In this document: in pieces, positions 43,418-53,739 of the stretch
How positions within the stretch are numbered: position 1 is the stretch's first letter
Layout of the letters: each line of letters starts with the position of its first letter
Origin: Modestobacter sp. VKM Ac-2986
GTDB taxonomy: Bacteria; Actinomycetota; Actinomycetes; Mycobacteriales; Geodermatophilaceae
Assembly: GCF_026967795.1 (NCBI RefSeq)
Contig: NZ_JAPVBH010000001.1
Coordinates: 62,001-126,000, forward strand
Length of the DNA stretch: 64,000 nt
Direction: 5' to 3'
The notes under the pieces: generated by a model
Told to the model about the DNA's origin: nothing
The model's input: the letters and a program-made list of their open reading frames with translations, nothing else
Database searches by the model: none
Position numbers and translations under genes: made by a program

Positions 43418-44560
43418 GTGGCATCCACCGACGTCGTGGTCGCCGGCGGCGGGCTGATCGGGCTGTCGGTCGCCTGGCGCGCGGCGCAGCGCGGCCTGTC
43501 GGTCACCGTCGTCGACGAGTCCCCCGGCGCGGGCGCCTCCCAGGCGGCGGCCGGCATGCTCGCCCCGGTCACCGAGGCCGCCTACGGCGAGACCGACCTG
43601 CTCCGGCTCTGCCTGACCTCCCTGCGCCGCTACCCGGACTTCGCCGCCGAGGTGGAGGCCGCCGGCGGGCGCCCGGTCGGGCTGCGCACCGTGGGCACCC
43701 TGGTCGTCGGGTTCGACGAGGACGACGTGCGCGAGCTCGACGCGCTGCACGGCTACCAGCGCGAGCTGGGCCTGGCCGCCGAGCGGCTCACCCCGCGCGA
43801 GACCCGCCGCCGGGAGCCCTCGCTGACCCCGCGGGTGCGCGGCGGGCTGGCCGTCGACGGCGACCACTCGGTCGACGGCCGGGCGCTGCACGCCGGCCTG
43901 CTCGCCGCGGCCGAGGCCGGCGGCGTCGAGGTGCTGCGCGCCCGGGTGCGCGAGCTGCGGGTCTCCGGCGGCCGGGCCACCGGGGTGGTCCTGGACGGCG
44001 GCCGGGAGCTGCCGGCCGGCCAGGTGGTCCTGGCCCTGGGCGCGCACAGCGGCGGGCTGCCCGGTGTCCCGCCGCTGCCGGTGCGGCCGGTCAAGGGGCA
44101 GATCCTGCGGCTGGCCGGCGCCGAGGGGCTGCTCGAGGGCACGGTGCGGGCGCTGGTGCGCGGCCGGCACGTCTACCTGGTGCCCTACGCCGGCGACGGG
44201 CTGATCATCGGTGCCACCACCGAGGACCGCGGCTTCGACGCCACCGTCACCGCCGGCGGCGTGCACGACCTGCTGCACGACGCGATCGAGGTCGTGCCCG
44301 GGGTGACCGAGCTGGAGCTGGTCGAGACGCTGGCCCGCTGGCGGCCCGGCACCGCCGACAACGCCCCGCTGCTGGGCCCCTCCGGCCTGCCCGGGCTGGT
44401 GCTCGCCACCGGTCACCACCGCAACGGGGTCCTGCTCACCCCGGTGACCGGGGACGTCGTCGCCGAGCACCTGGCCACCGGCGAGGTCCCGGAGCTGGCC
44501 GCCCCCTTCACCGTCGACCGCTTCGCGCGCGCCGACCCGCTCGAGAGGACCTCGCCGTGA
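43418..44560 (+). CDS. thiO: Glycine oxidase (thiazole synthesis)
   Basis: A 380-residue FAD-dependent amine oxidase of the DAAO fold that makes iminoglycine for the thiazole ring. The FAD motif is VVVAGGGLIGLSVAWRAAQ with GASQAAAGMLAP after it; PVKGQILRL and ATGHHRNGVLLTPVTG close the active site region. It leads the thiO-thiS-thiG-thiE operon behind the second TPP riboswitch. Confidence 0.94.
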   Translation: MASTDVVVAGGGLIGLSVAWRAAQRGLSVTVVDESPGAGASQAAAGMLAPVTEAAYGETDLLRLCLTSLRRYPDFAAEVEAAGGRPVGLRTVGTLVVGFDEDDVRELDALHGYQRELGLAAERLTPRETRRREPSLTPRVRGGLAVDGDHSVDGRALHAGLLAAAEAGGVEVLRARVRELRVSGGRATGVVLDGGRELPAGQVVLALGAHSGGLPGVPPLPVRPVKGQILRLAGAEGLLEGTVRALVRGRHVYLVPYAGDGLIIGATTEDRGFDATVTAGGVHDLLHDAIEVVPGVTELELVETLARWRPGTADNAPLLGPSGLPGLVLATGHHRNGVLLTPVTGDVVAEHLATGEVPELAAPFTVDRFARADPLERTSP

Positions 44561-44757
44561 ACGTCACCGTCAACGGCTCCCCCGTCGACCTGGCCGAGGA
44601 CGCCACCGTGGCCGACCTCGTCGCCCAGCGCAGCTCCGGCCACGACCGGGTCGCGGTGGCCTGCAACGGCGACGTCGTCCCGCGCAGCACCTGGGCCGCC
44701 ACCCGGCTGTCCCCCGGCGACGCCGTCGAGGTGCTCGCCCCCACCGCAGGAGGCTGA
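44557..44757 (+). CDS. thiS: Sulfur carrier protein ThiS
   Basis: A 66-residue ubiquitin-like protein (VNVTVNGSPVDLAEDATVADL) ending in the diagnostic Gly-Gly that is thiocarboxylated. GTG 44557 overlaps thiO as GTGA, with GAGAGGA upstream. It donates sulfur to ThiG. Confidence 0.94.
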   Translation: MNVTVNGSPVDLAEDATVADLVAQRSSGHDRVAVACNGDVVPRSTWAATRLSPGDAVEVLAPTAGG

Positions 44758-46157
<1,400 letters not shown>

Positions 46158-46344
46158 GCTGCTGCGGAGGACCGCGGTGCTCTACGGTGCCCGCAGGACG
46201 TCCGTCGGCCCCGACCCTGCCGCGCCCAGGACGGTCGCACCATGAGTCGCAGATCACAGGCGTGTCGTGGTTTGGGCTGCCGCCGTGGAGACAAGACAGG
46301 GGTTCGCCGTTGAGCACACAGCGGCCAGAGCGCAAGGAGACCGA

Positions 46345-46785
46345 GTGACGGGCGAGTCGGCCGGCCTCGCGTGGCCGTCGTCCCCCCCGCCACCGGGCGA
46401 GGACGGGTGGTCGTGGGAGCTCGCGCACGTCGCTGAGCTGCCCCGGGTCCGCTCGGAACTGCGGCGCGGTCTGGCCGCCCAGTCCGCCGGTGACCAGGAG
46501 GCCACCGACCTCGACGAGGCCGTCGTCCTGGCCTTCGACGAGATGGCCTCCAACGCCCTGCGGCACGGCGGCGGGGGCGTGCAGGCCCGGGTCCGTCGCA
46601 CCCCCGACGCCTGGCTCATCGAGGTGCGTGACGCCAACGCGCAGCAGCCGCCGCAGCCCGCGGTCGGGCGCGACCCGAGCCAGGGCGGCCTCGGCCTCTA
46701 CCTGATCGCCGAGATGGCCGACGCGCACGGCTGGCACAGCGCCGACGGGCACAAGAGCGTCTGGGCGCTGCTCCCCCGCCGGTGA
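46345..46785 (+). CDS. RsbW/SpoIIAB-like ATP-binding anti-sigma/kinase protein 1
   Basis: A 146-residue HATPase_c protein. The N-box is FDEMASNALRHGGGGV and the glycine lid GGLGLYLIAEMADAHGW. GTG 46345 follows AGGAG by 5 bases. It is a paralogue of the gene at 58234 (shared SNALRHGGG, PPQPAV and WALLP/WAMLP). It converges with the PP2C phosphatase gene, 10 bases away, so it may act in a partner-switching module. Target sigma factor is unknown. Confidence 0.88.
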   Translation: MTGESAGLAWPSSPPPPGEDGWSWELAHVAELPRVRSELRRGLAAQSAGDQEATDLDEAVVLAFDEMASNALRHGGGGVQARVRRTPDAWLIEVRDANAQQPPQPAVGRDPSQGGLGLYLIAEMADAHGWHSADGHKSVWALLPRR

Positions 46786-46795
46786 GCCCGTCCGT

Positions 46796-49342
46796 TCACG
46801 GGGTGGGCGGCACGACCTCCGGGCCGGCGGCCTGCGGGCGGGGGCGGTCCTCGCGGTGCAGCCGCACCGCCACCAGGGCGACGTCGTCCTCCGAGCCGCC
46901 CGGCCGCATCCGCTGCAGCAGCTGGTCGCAGAGCTGGTCCAGCGGCAGCTCCCCCAGCTCGCCGAGCAGCTGCCGCAGCCGGGACACCCCGTCGTCCAGG
47001 GGCAGGTCGGGGCCCTCGACGAGCCCGTCGGTGTAGAGCACCACCGTCGCCCCACGTCGCAGCACCTGCACCTGCTCCCGGCGGGGGCGTTCAGGCGCCA
47101 CGCCCAGCAGGAGGTCGGCCCGCTCGGTCGCCAGTTCCTCCACCCGGCCGTCGGGGTGCAGCACCAGCAGCGGCGGGTGGCCGGCACTGGACCAGCGCAG
47201 CCGGGTCAGGCCCTGCGCGCGCTCCTCGGCCGTCTGCTCGAGCCGGGCCACCGCCGCGGTGGCCAGGGTGCGCACCTGCAGGCCAGCCATCGCCCGGTCG
47301 AGGTCGGACAGGACGGCGGCCGGGCCACCGCCGCTGCTGTAGGCGATGCCCCGCAGCAGGCTGCGCAGCTGGCCCATCGCGGCCGCCGCGACCGTGTCGT
47401 GCCCGACGACGTCACCGATCGCCAGCACGGTGGCGCCACCGGGCTGCAGGAAGGCGTCGTACCAGTCGCCGCCCACCTGGGCGGCCTGGACGGCGGGGAC
47501 GTAACGCACCACGATCTCGGAGTGGTCCGGCTCCGGCGGGGCGGTGAGCAGGCTGCGCTGCAGCTCCTCGGCCATCCGGCGCTGCTGCTCGTGCAGCGCG
47601 GCACTGTCCAGCGCCAGCGCGACCCGGTCGGCGACCTCCTTCAGCAGGGCCTGCTCGGCGGCGTCCATCGGCGCGCGGTCCCGCGACCGGTAGACGCTCA
47701 TCGCCCCGAGCACGCGGCCGCGGGCGATCAGCGCGACCGCGACGGCCGTCGCGGGGTCCAACGTCCAGTAGGCCTCGGAGACGGCACCGGGAGGCAGACC
47801 GTTCCCGACGGCGGCGGCCACGTCCGGTACGACCGTCAGCTCACCGGTCGCCAGGGCGGCCACGATCGGGGCGGTCGACCGCAGGGCACCCAGGCGCAGC
47901 TCGGCGTACCGGTCCACCACCGGACGCAGCTCGGGGTCGCGGTGCCAGCCGCCGACGTCCCGCAGTCGGCCGTCGTCCTCCACCAGGCTGCCGATCACCC
48001 AGTCGCCCAGCCCGGGGACCACGGCCTGCATCAGCTGCGCCAGCGCCCCCCGGCCACCGCGGCGGGAGATCAGTGCGTCGGACAGCGAGTCGGTGACCCG
48101 GGCGAGCAGCGCCAGCCGCTCGGTCTCCTGGCGCGCGGTCTCCTCGGCCCGGTGCCGCTGCGTCACGTCCAGGAAGTAGACCGACAGCCCGTCGGCGCTG
48201 GGCCAGGCCCGGACCTCGTACCAGGCGTCCAGCGGCGCGGGGTGGTACGCCTGGAAGACCGCCAGTTCGCCGGTGTCCATCGCCCCGCGGTAGTGCACCT
48301 CGAAGTCGCTGTCGACCGCAGACGGGAAGAGCTCCCAGATGTCCCCGCCGATCAGTTCCTCCCGGGTGCGACCCAGCAGGCGCTCGGCCTCCGCGTTGAC
48401 GTAGCTGAACCGCCAGTCCCGGGCCAGGGAGAAGAAGGCCGCCGGCATCGACTCCAGCACCCGTGCCACTGCCGCCTCGCCGTGGCGCTGCCGGGTCACG
48501 TCCTGGACAGCGCCCAGCAGCCGCGTCACCGCCCCGGTGCCGTCGCGCAGCGCCCGCCCGCGACTCGCCATCCAGCGCTCCTCGCCGGAGGGCAGCAGGG
48601 CGCGGTACTCCAGCTCGAACGGCCCTCCCGCGGCGACGGCGGCGTCGATCACCGACCTGACCCGGTCGACCTCGTCGGGGTGGAGCCGGTCGAGGAGGGC
48701 GCGGATGGTGCCCGGGAACCCCTCGCGGTCGTAGTCCAGCAGCCGCAGCATCTGCTCGTCCCAGTCGAGCCGGTCGGCTGCCAGGTCCCAGTCGAAGATG
48801 CCGATGCCGGCCGCCTCGATGGCCAGGTCGCCGCGCAGCCGGCTGCGCTCCAGCTCAGCGGTCATCGCGGTCAGCTCGAGCTCGGAGACGACCGGCCCGG
48901 CGAGCTGGACCAGCATCGCCACGTCGGCGTCGGTCCAGGTCCGCGGCTCCGGCCCGAAGGCCGCCAGGACGCCGACCACGTGCTCGCCGGTCGCCTCGAA
49001 CAGCGGGACGCCGAGATAGCCGACCACGTCGCCGGCCCGCACGGCCGGGAGGTCGGCGACCCGGGGGTCGGCACGCGCGTCGGCGTAGGCCCGCGGCGCC
49101 CGCGCGGCGACGACGGTCCTGCCGAGGGTGTCGCTCAGCCGACGCTGCACGCCGACCTGCCAGACCGGCCGGCCCGACGTGCCGACGACGGTCTGCACCT
49201 CACCGACGAGCGCCACCCCGACCGAGGGCGCGGCCAGCAGGGCGGCGGCGAGGTCCAGCAGGCGCTGGAGCCCCGGCCCGCTGGTCGACGCGACCGCCAT
49301 GCGACCGCCGGCCGCGATCCGGTCGCGGTCCTGCAGCGACAT
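46796..49342 (-). CDS. Multi-sensor PP2C phosphatase (GAF-PAS-PAS-GAF-SpoIIE)
   Basis: An 848-residue cytosolic protein. An N-terminal GAF domain (about 25-155, GYLGVPLFEATGEHVVGVLAAF) is followed by a PAS_3-like domain (about 165-290, GIFDWDLAADRLDWDEQMLRLL) and a PAS domain (about 290-395, FSYVNAEAERLLGRTREEL). A second GAF-like domain (about 420-580) and the phosphatase (about 600-840) complete it. The phosphatase carries QVGGDWYDAFL, GDVVGHD, SSAGHPPLLVL, YTDGLVEG and EDDVALVAV. It lacks the LOV Cys motif, so the PAS ligands are unknown. Confidence 0.9.
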   Translation of the reverse strand: MSLQDRDRIAAGGRMAVASTSGPGLQRLLDLAAALLAAPSVGVALVGEVQTVVGTSGRPVWQVGVQRRLSDTLGRTVVAARAPRAYADARADPRVADLPAVRAGDVVGYLGVPLFEATGEHVVGVLAAFGPEPRTWTDADVAMLVQLAGPVVSELELTAMTAELERSRLRGDLAIEAAGIGIFDWDLAADRLDWDEQMLRLLDYDREGFPGTIRALLDRLHPDEVDRVRSVIDAAVAAGGPFELEYRALLPSGEERWMASRGRALRDGTGAVTRLLGAVQDVTRQRHGEAAVARVLESMPAAFFSLARDWRFSYVNAEAERLLGRTREELIGGDIWELFPSAVDSDFEVHYRGAMDTGELAVFQAYHPAPLDAWYEVRAWPSADGLSVYFLDVTQRHRAEETARQETERLALLARVTDSLSDALISRRGGRGALAQLMQAVVPGLGDWVIGSLVEDDGRLRDVGGWHRDPELRPVVDRYAELRLGALRSTAPIVAALATGELTVVPDVAAAVGNGLPPGAVSEAYWTLDPATAVAVALIARGRVLGAMSVYRSRDRAPMDAAEQALLKEVADRVALALDSAALHEQQRRMAEELQRSLLTAPPEPDHSEIVVRYVPAVQAAQVGGDWYDAFLQPGGATVLAIGDVVGHDTVAAAAMGQLRSLLRGIAYSSGGGPAAVLSDLDRAMAGLQVRTLATAAVARLEQTAEERAQGLTRLRWSSAGHPPLLVLHPDGRVEELATERADLLLGVAPERPRREQVQVLRRGATVVLYTDGLVEGPDLPLDDGVSRLRQLLGELGELPLDQLCDQLLQRMRPGGSEDDVALVAVRLHREDRPRPQAAGPEVVPPTP

Positions 49343-49477
49343 CGCTCGACCCCCGCTCCAGCCTCACACCGCGGCACCGTGGCACCGGCGGCGTCCTGCG
49401 CGCCCGTGCCCGGGCCGATCATGCCGGAGTGCCCCGGCACCCCCCGGCGCGGCCCGCCGGGGAGCCGAGGTCGCTGC

Positions 49478-51298
49478 TCAGCGGCCGACCGCGTACCCCT
49501 GCATGCCGCGCGGGTTGGCGCCGGCCCGCAGCACGCCGGTCTCGTGGTCGATCGACACCGCCGACATCCGGCCGAGCGACCAGGCGTCGGAGACGCTGAC
49601 CTGGTGGCCGCGGCGGCGCAGCTCGGCGATCGTGTCCTCGCCGAGCCGGGACTCCACGACCAGCTCCCCGGGCGTCATCTCCCGCGGGTAGAACGAGGAC
49701 GGGAAGCTGGTCGTGTGCCAGGCCGGCGCGTCGATCGCGGCCTGCAGGTCCAGCCCGCCGAGGGTGTGGGCCAGCCAGAAGCACAGCTGCCACTGCTCCT
49801 GCTGGTCACCACCCGGCGTGCCGAAGGCCATCGTCGGCACACCGCCGCGCAGCGCCAGCGACGGCGTGAGCGTGGTGCGGGGCCGCTTGCCGGGCGCCAG
49901 GGAGTTGGGCAGACCCGGCTCCAGCCAGAACATCTGCGCCCGGGTGCCCAGCGGGAAGCCCAGCGACGGGATCGTCGGCGAGCTCTGCAGCCAGCCGCCC
50001 GAGGGGGTGGCGGAGACGATGTTGCCCCAGCGGTCGACGACGTCGACGTGCACGGTGTCGCCGCGGGTGGTGCCGCGGGTGTCGACGGTGGGCTCGCCGA
50101 CCCCGGCGACCGCTGCCGCCGACGGCCGCTCCCGGCCCGAGGTCTCGGTGACGAACCGGGGCAGCCGCGGCGGGCGCCCCCCGGGCGAGCCGGGCCGCAG
50201 CTCGGTGCTGGCCCGGTCGCCGATCAGCGCCCGCCGCTGTGCGGTGTAGTCGGTGGACAGCAGGTCGTCCACCGGTGCCTCTGCCGTGTCGCCGTACCAG
50301 GCCTCGCGGTCGGCCATCGCCAGCTTGACCGCCTCCGCGCCGGCGTGGACCAGGTCGGCATCGGCGGTGCCCGATGCGTACCCGGCCCCGGGACCCGCCG
50401 CCGGGACGCCGTCCAGCATCGCGAGCGCCTGGAGCAGCGCCGGGCCCTGGGACCACGGCCCGGCCTTCGCGAGCGTCCACCCACGCCAGTCCAGGGTGAC
50501 CGGCGGCTCGTACGTCGGGCGCCAGCCGGCGAGGTCTGCTCCGGTGAGGAAGCCGCTGTGGGCACGACCGGAGTCGTCCATCACAGCGGACCGGGAGAAC
50601 TCGTCGATCGCCTCGGCGACGAACCCCTGGTACCAGGCCGCCAGTGCCGCGTCGATCTGCGCCTCTCGGGAGGGTCCGCGCGCTGCGTCGAGCAGTCGGC
50701 GGTAGGTCGAGGCGAGGACCGGGTTGCGGAACAGGCGGCCGGCGGTGGGGAGAGCTCCGTCGGGGGCGAGCCAGGTGGCGGCCGAGGTCGGCCAGTGGGA
50801 ACGGAAGTGCGCGGAGACCGAGGCGACGGTCGCGGCGACCCGCGGGAGGAGCGGGTGGCCGTGCTCGGCGTACTCGAGGGCGAAGCGGAGGACGGCGTCC
50901 AGCGGCAGGGTGCCGTGGTCGCGCAGGAGGGTCAGCCAGGCGCCCATGGCGCCGGGCACGGTCGCGGCGAGGAGGCCGGTGCCGGGGACCAGGTCGAGAC
51001 CCAGCTGGCTGTAGGCCTCGATCGTGGCGCCGGCGGGGGCGGTCCCCTGTCCGGACAGGACGACGGGCTCCCCCGCGCCGGAGGCTGCCCGCGGGCCCCG
51101 GGCGAAGAGGACCGGGACCTCGCCCCCCGGCCCGTTGAGGTGCGGCTCGACCACCTGCAGGGTGAGTCCCGCAGCGACCGCGGCATCGAACGCGTTGCCA
51201 CCGGCCTCGAGGGTCGCCATGCCCGCGGCGCTGGCGAGCCAGTGCGTGGAGGCGACCATCCCGAACGTGCCGGCGAGCTCCGGCCGAGTCGTGAACAT
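49478..51298 (-). CDS. Gamma-glutamyltransferase family protein
   Basis: A 606-residue Ntn-hydrolase. The self-cleavage nucleophile Thr lies in RGDTVHVDVVDRWGNIVS, followed by PSGGWLQSSPTIPSLGF. The N-terminal domain starts GMVASTHWLASAAGMATLEAG and has HLNGPGGEVPVLF. No signal peptide is visible, so it belongs to the YwrD-like cytoplasmic group rather than secreted glutathione hydrolases. Its first 367 bases are overlapped by an open frame of the upstream gene on the same strand. Confidence 0.9.
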   Translation of the reverse strand: MFTTRPELAGTFGMVASTHWLASAAGMATLEAGGNAFDAAVAAGLTLQVVEPHLNGPGGEVPVLFARGPRAASGAGEPVVLSGQGTAPAGATIEAYSQLGLDLVPGTGLLAATVPGAMGAWLTLLRDHGTLPLDAVLRFALEYAEHGHPLLPRVAATVASVSAHFRSHWPTSAATWLAPDGALPTAGRLFRNPVLASTYRRLLDAARGPSREAQIDAALAAWYQGFVAEAIDEFSRSAVMDDSGRAHSGFLTGADLAGWRPTYEPPVTLDWRGWTLAKAGPWSQGPALLQALAMLDGVPAAGPGAGYASGTADADLVHAGAEAVKLAMADREAWYGDTAEAPVDDLLSTDYTAQRRALIGDRASTELRPGSPGGRPPRLPRFVTETSGRERPSAAAVAGVGEPTVDTRGTTRGDTVHVDVVDRWGNIVSATPSGGWLQSSPTIPSLGFPLGTRAQMFWLEPGLPNSLAPGKRPRTTLTPSLALRGGVPTMAFGTPGGDQQEQWQLCFWLAHTLGGLDLQAAIDAPAWHTTSFPSSFYPREMTPGELVVESRLGEDTIAELRRRGHQVSVSDAWSLGRMSAVSIDHETGVLRAGANPRGMQGYAVGR

Positions 51299-52461
51299 GC
51301 CGCCACCCTAGAGAGCGGCGACCGGACGCCGCCGGTCCACGCGGAGCGCTGCGGTGGGGCCGGGCGCGTGGGGGTGCCGGGCTGCTCGCGCAGCGGCACG
51401 GGCTCGTCGCCGTCCGGTGCGCGGTGCCGCAGGTCGGCCGGGAGGGGCCGGGGCGCGGCGGGGCCGGCCGGCGACTGCTCGGGGGCGAGGGTCAGCCGGT
51501 GCACCGGGGGCAGCACGGGCCGGTCCCAGGCCAGGTGGGCGCCGGCGGGTCCGGCGCCCCAGCCGGCGGCGGCACGGGTCAGCCGGCGCAGCCGGGCGAG
51601 GACCCCGCGGACCGGGGCGGTGAGCCGGAAGGGCCGGGGGGCGAGCCGGGCGCGGGTGGTGAGCAGGTCGGTGTCGAAGTCGGTGGCGAAGGCGATCGCC
51701 TCCTCCAGTTCGGCGTCGAGGACGGCCGTCCGGGCGACGTCGGACCGGACCGGGACGACGGCACAGGGCGGGACGGCGGCACGGGGCGGGGCGGCGGCCA
51801 CCGGCCGCACAGGGGCGGCCGCGGTGGGCAGGAGCCGGTCGGCGCCCTCGGTGAGCCGGTGGACCCGGGGGGCGGGGCCCCACGCCAGGTGGGCGCCTCC
51901 GGGGCCGGCGCCCCAGTGGGAGGCGCGGGTGGTGATCGTCCTGCGCCGGGTCGCGACGACCACGGGCACGGGGGACCCGGCGGTTCCGGCCGGAACGGTC
52001 GACGGCGCGCAGGCCGTCGGGGTGGGGGCGGTGGCGCCGGGCGCCGTGACCGCACGGGGCGCGCCAGCCGGCGTGGCCGCACCGGACCCACTGGTCGCCG
52101 TGTCGGTGCCACACGCCTCGGCGGTGCCCGACGCCGTGGCGGCCAGCTCGGCGGCGAGCCAGGCGGCCGCGAGGTGCCCGGCGGCCAGGAGCTCGAGCGG
52201 GTCGACCGCGGGGCCGGCGGGCGCCGTGCTGCCGTCGACACGGCGGCGGACGGTCCCGCTCGGGTCCGGGACGGTGCGGACCGGCGCGGTCCGGGCGTCC
52301 GCCTCGCGCTGGGCGAGCGTGCGGCGCGGAGCCGGGCGGGCGGCCAGCTCTCGTCGCCGTGCCGCCTCACGCTGGGCGGCGCTGCCGCGCACCGCGTGGT
52401 CGCGCACCAGCACGCGGACGGCGACGGGCGAGTCGCCGGGAACCGGTCGGACCTCGTCCAT
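50932..52461 (-). CDS. Unknown Ala/Pro/Arg-rich protein with internal duplication; 3' part doubtful
   Basis: ATG 52461 has GGGAGG 8 bases upstream and coding-like third-position GC down to about 51300. After that the frame runs through the gamma-glutamyltransferase gene to a stop at 50932, giving a low-complexity Ser/Pro/Arg tail. Two repeats are seen, HWGAGPGGAHLAWGPAPRVH and GWGAGPAGAHLAWDRP with PVHRLT. A TAG lies at about 51308-51310 one frame off, just before the next gene. A frameshift or sequencing error near the 3' end is a better explanation than a 367-base overlap. Function unknown. Confidence 0.55.
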   Translation of the reverse strand: MDEVRPVPGDSPVAVRVLVRDHAVRGSAAQREAARRRELAARPAPRRTLAQREADARTAPVRTVPDPSGTVRRRVDGSTAPAGPAVDPLELLAAGHLAAAWLAAELAATASGTAEACGTDTATSGSGAATPAGAPRAVTAPGATAPTPTACAPSTVPAGTAGSPVPVVVATRRRTITTRASHWGAGPGGAHLAWGPAPRVHRLTEGADRLLPTAAAPVRPVAAAPPRAAVPPCAVVPVRSDVARTAVLDAELEEAIAFATDFDTDLLTTRARLAPRPFRLTAPVRGVLARLRRLTRAAAGWGAGPAGAHLAWDRPVLPPVHRLTLAPEQSPAGPAAPRPLPADLRHRAPDGDEPVPLREQPGTPTRPAPPQRSAWTGGVRSPLSRVAACSRLGRSSPARSGWSPPRTGSPAPRAWRPSRPVATRSMPRSLRDSPCRWSSRTSTGRGARSRSSSPGARGQPPARGSPSSCPDRGPPPPAPRSRPTASWVSTWSPAPASSPRPCPAPWAPG

Positions 52462-52484
52462 CGCGTGCCTCCCTCTCGTCGTCG

Positions 52485-52508
52485 CCGCGGTCGGGGAAGG
52501 GACCGCGG
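52485..52508. other. Inverted repeat in the leader of the unknown gene
   Basis: CCGCGGTC and GACCGCGG pair across an 8-base loop, 24 bases upstream of ATG 52461. The rest of 52462-52745 holds no gene that I can support. Confidence 0.4.
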
Positions 52509-52745
52509 CTGAGGGAGAAGTTACGGACGCGGACACCTCGCAGAGCCCGTCCGGGACACCCCCGCCGGGGCGCGTGACCGAACTGTTGTGCGACCCCCGC
52601 GCAGCGGTCGACGACCCCCCTCAGGCCCGGCCACTTGTCGACAGCACGGGCGTGAAAGCCCAGGTCGAGCGCGGATTCCGGGGTCGATGACCTCGGCGGC
52701 CCGGGCGGCACACCGGCGTGTCGGCGCGTCTGGTGGGATGACCGG

Positions 52746-53696
52746 GTGCCCGACACCCCTCCCCCGCTGCCCCTGGTCGTCGACACCGACCCCGGCATCG
52801 ACGACGCCCTGGCGCTGCTGCTCGCCCTCGCCAGCCCGGAGGTCGACCTGCAGCTGGTGACCACCGTGCACGGCAACGTCGACCTGGCGCAGACCACGGA
52901 GAACGCGCTGCGGGTGCTGCACCTGGCCGGCCGCTCCGACGTCCCGGTGGCCGCGGGTGCCCGCAGCTCCCTGGTGGTGCCGCTGGCCCGGCGGGCCGGG
53001 CACGTGCACGGTGAGGCCGGGCTGGGCGGCGTCGTGCTGCCGCCCTCGGTCGCCGCGGTGGACCCCCGGCCGGCCGTGGTGGCGCTGGCCGAGCTGCTCA
53101 TGGGCAGCGACCGCCCGGTCACGGTGGCTGCGATCGGCCCGCTGACCAACATCGCGCTGCTGGTGTCGGTGTACCCCGACGCCGCCGCCCGGATCGGCCG
53201 GCTGGTGGTGATGGGCGGCTCGGCGGGCCGCGGCGGCAACGTCACCGCGGCCGCGGAGTTCAACATCTGGGCCGACCCCGAGGCCGCCGCGGTCGTGTTC
53301 GCCGCCGGGCTGCCCACCGTGCTGGTGGGGCTGGACGTCACCCTGCCCACGGTGCTCACCGAGGCCGGCATCGCCCGGTTCGCCGCCGCCGGGCCGATCG
53401 GCGCCCAGGCCGCCGCCGTCCTGCGGCAGTACCTGGACCACGCGCGCACCAGCTACGGCATCGACGGGGTGGTGGTGCACGACGCGCTGGCGCTCACCGA
53501 GGCGATCGTGCCGGGCACCCTGCGCACCGTGCCGCGGGACGTCGTGGTGGACACCAGCCCCGGCGCCGGGCGCGGGCAGACGCTGGTGGACCGCCGGTCG
53601 CCGTCCACCTCGGACACGGCGGTCGCCGTCGCGGAGGGCGTCGACAGCGACGCCGCGGTGGAGTTCCTGGTCAGCCGGCTGGCCTCGCTGGACTGA
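52746..53696 (+). CDS. Nucleoside hydrolase (IUNH family)
   Basis: A 316-residue enzyme hydrolysing N-ribosyl nucleosides to base and ribose. The calcium site is VVDTDPGIDDALALL; IGPLTNIALL, VMGGSAGRGGN, EFNIWADPEAA and VVHDALAL are family motifs. GTG 52746 is the start. Purine versus pyrimidine preference cannot be told. Confidence 0.92.
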   Translation: MPDTPPPLPLVVDTDPGIDDALALLLALASPEVDLQLVTTVHGNVDLAQTTENALRVLHLAGRSDVPVAAGARSSLVVPLARRAGHVHGEAGLGGVVLPPSVAAVDPRPAVVALAELLMGSDRPVTVAAIGPLTNIALLVSVYPDAAARIGRLVVMGGSAGRGGNVTAAAEFNIWADPEAAAVVFAAGLPTVLVGLDVTLPTVLTEAGIARFAAAGPIGAQAAAVLRQYLDHARTSYGIDGVVVHDALALTEAIVPGTLRTVPRDVVVDTSPGAGRGQTLVDRRSPSTSDTAVAVAEGVDSDAAVEFLVSRLASLD

Positions 53697-53698
53697 GC

Positions 53699-53737
53699 GG
53701 AGTGGGTCCGTCGCGGTCACCGCTACGGACCCACTCC
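53699..53737. terminator. Hairpin between convergent nucleoside hydrolase and osmoprotectant operon
   Basis: GGAGTGGGTCCGT (53699-53711) pairs perfectly with 53725-53737 around a 13-base loop, filling nearly all of the space between the two stop codons. Confidence 0.7.
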
Positions 53738-53739
53738 AC

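Noticed and set aside
46856-52690. A 1,944-codon open frame on the plus strand
   Set aside because: It runs antisense through the large phosphatase and gamma-glutamyltransferase genes, has no domains and is a by-product of very high GC content.
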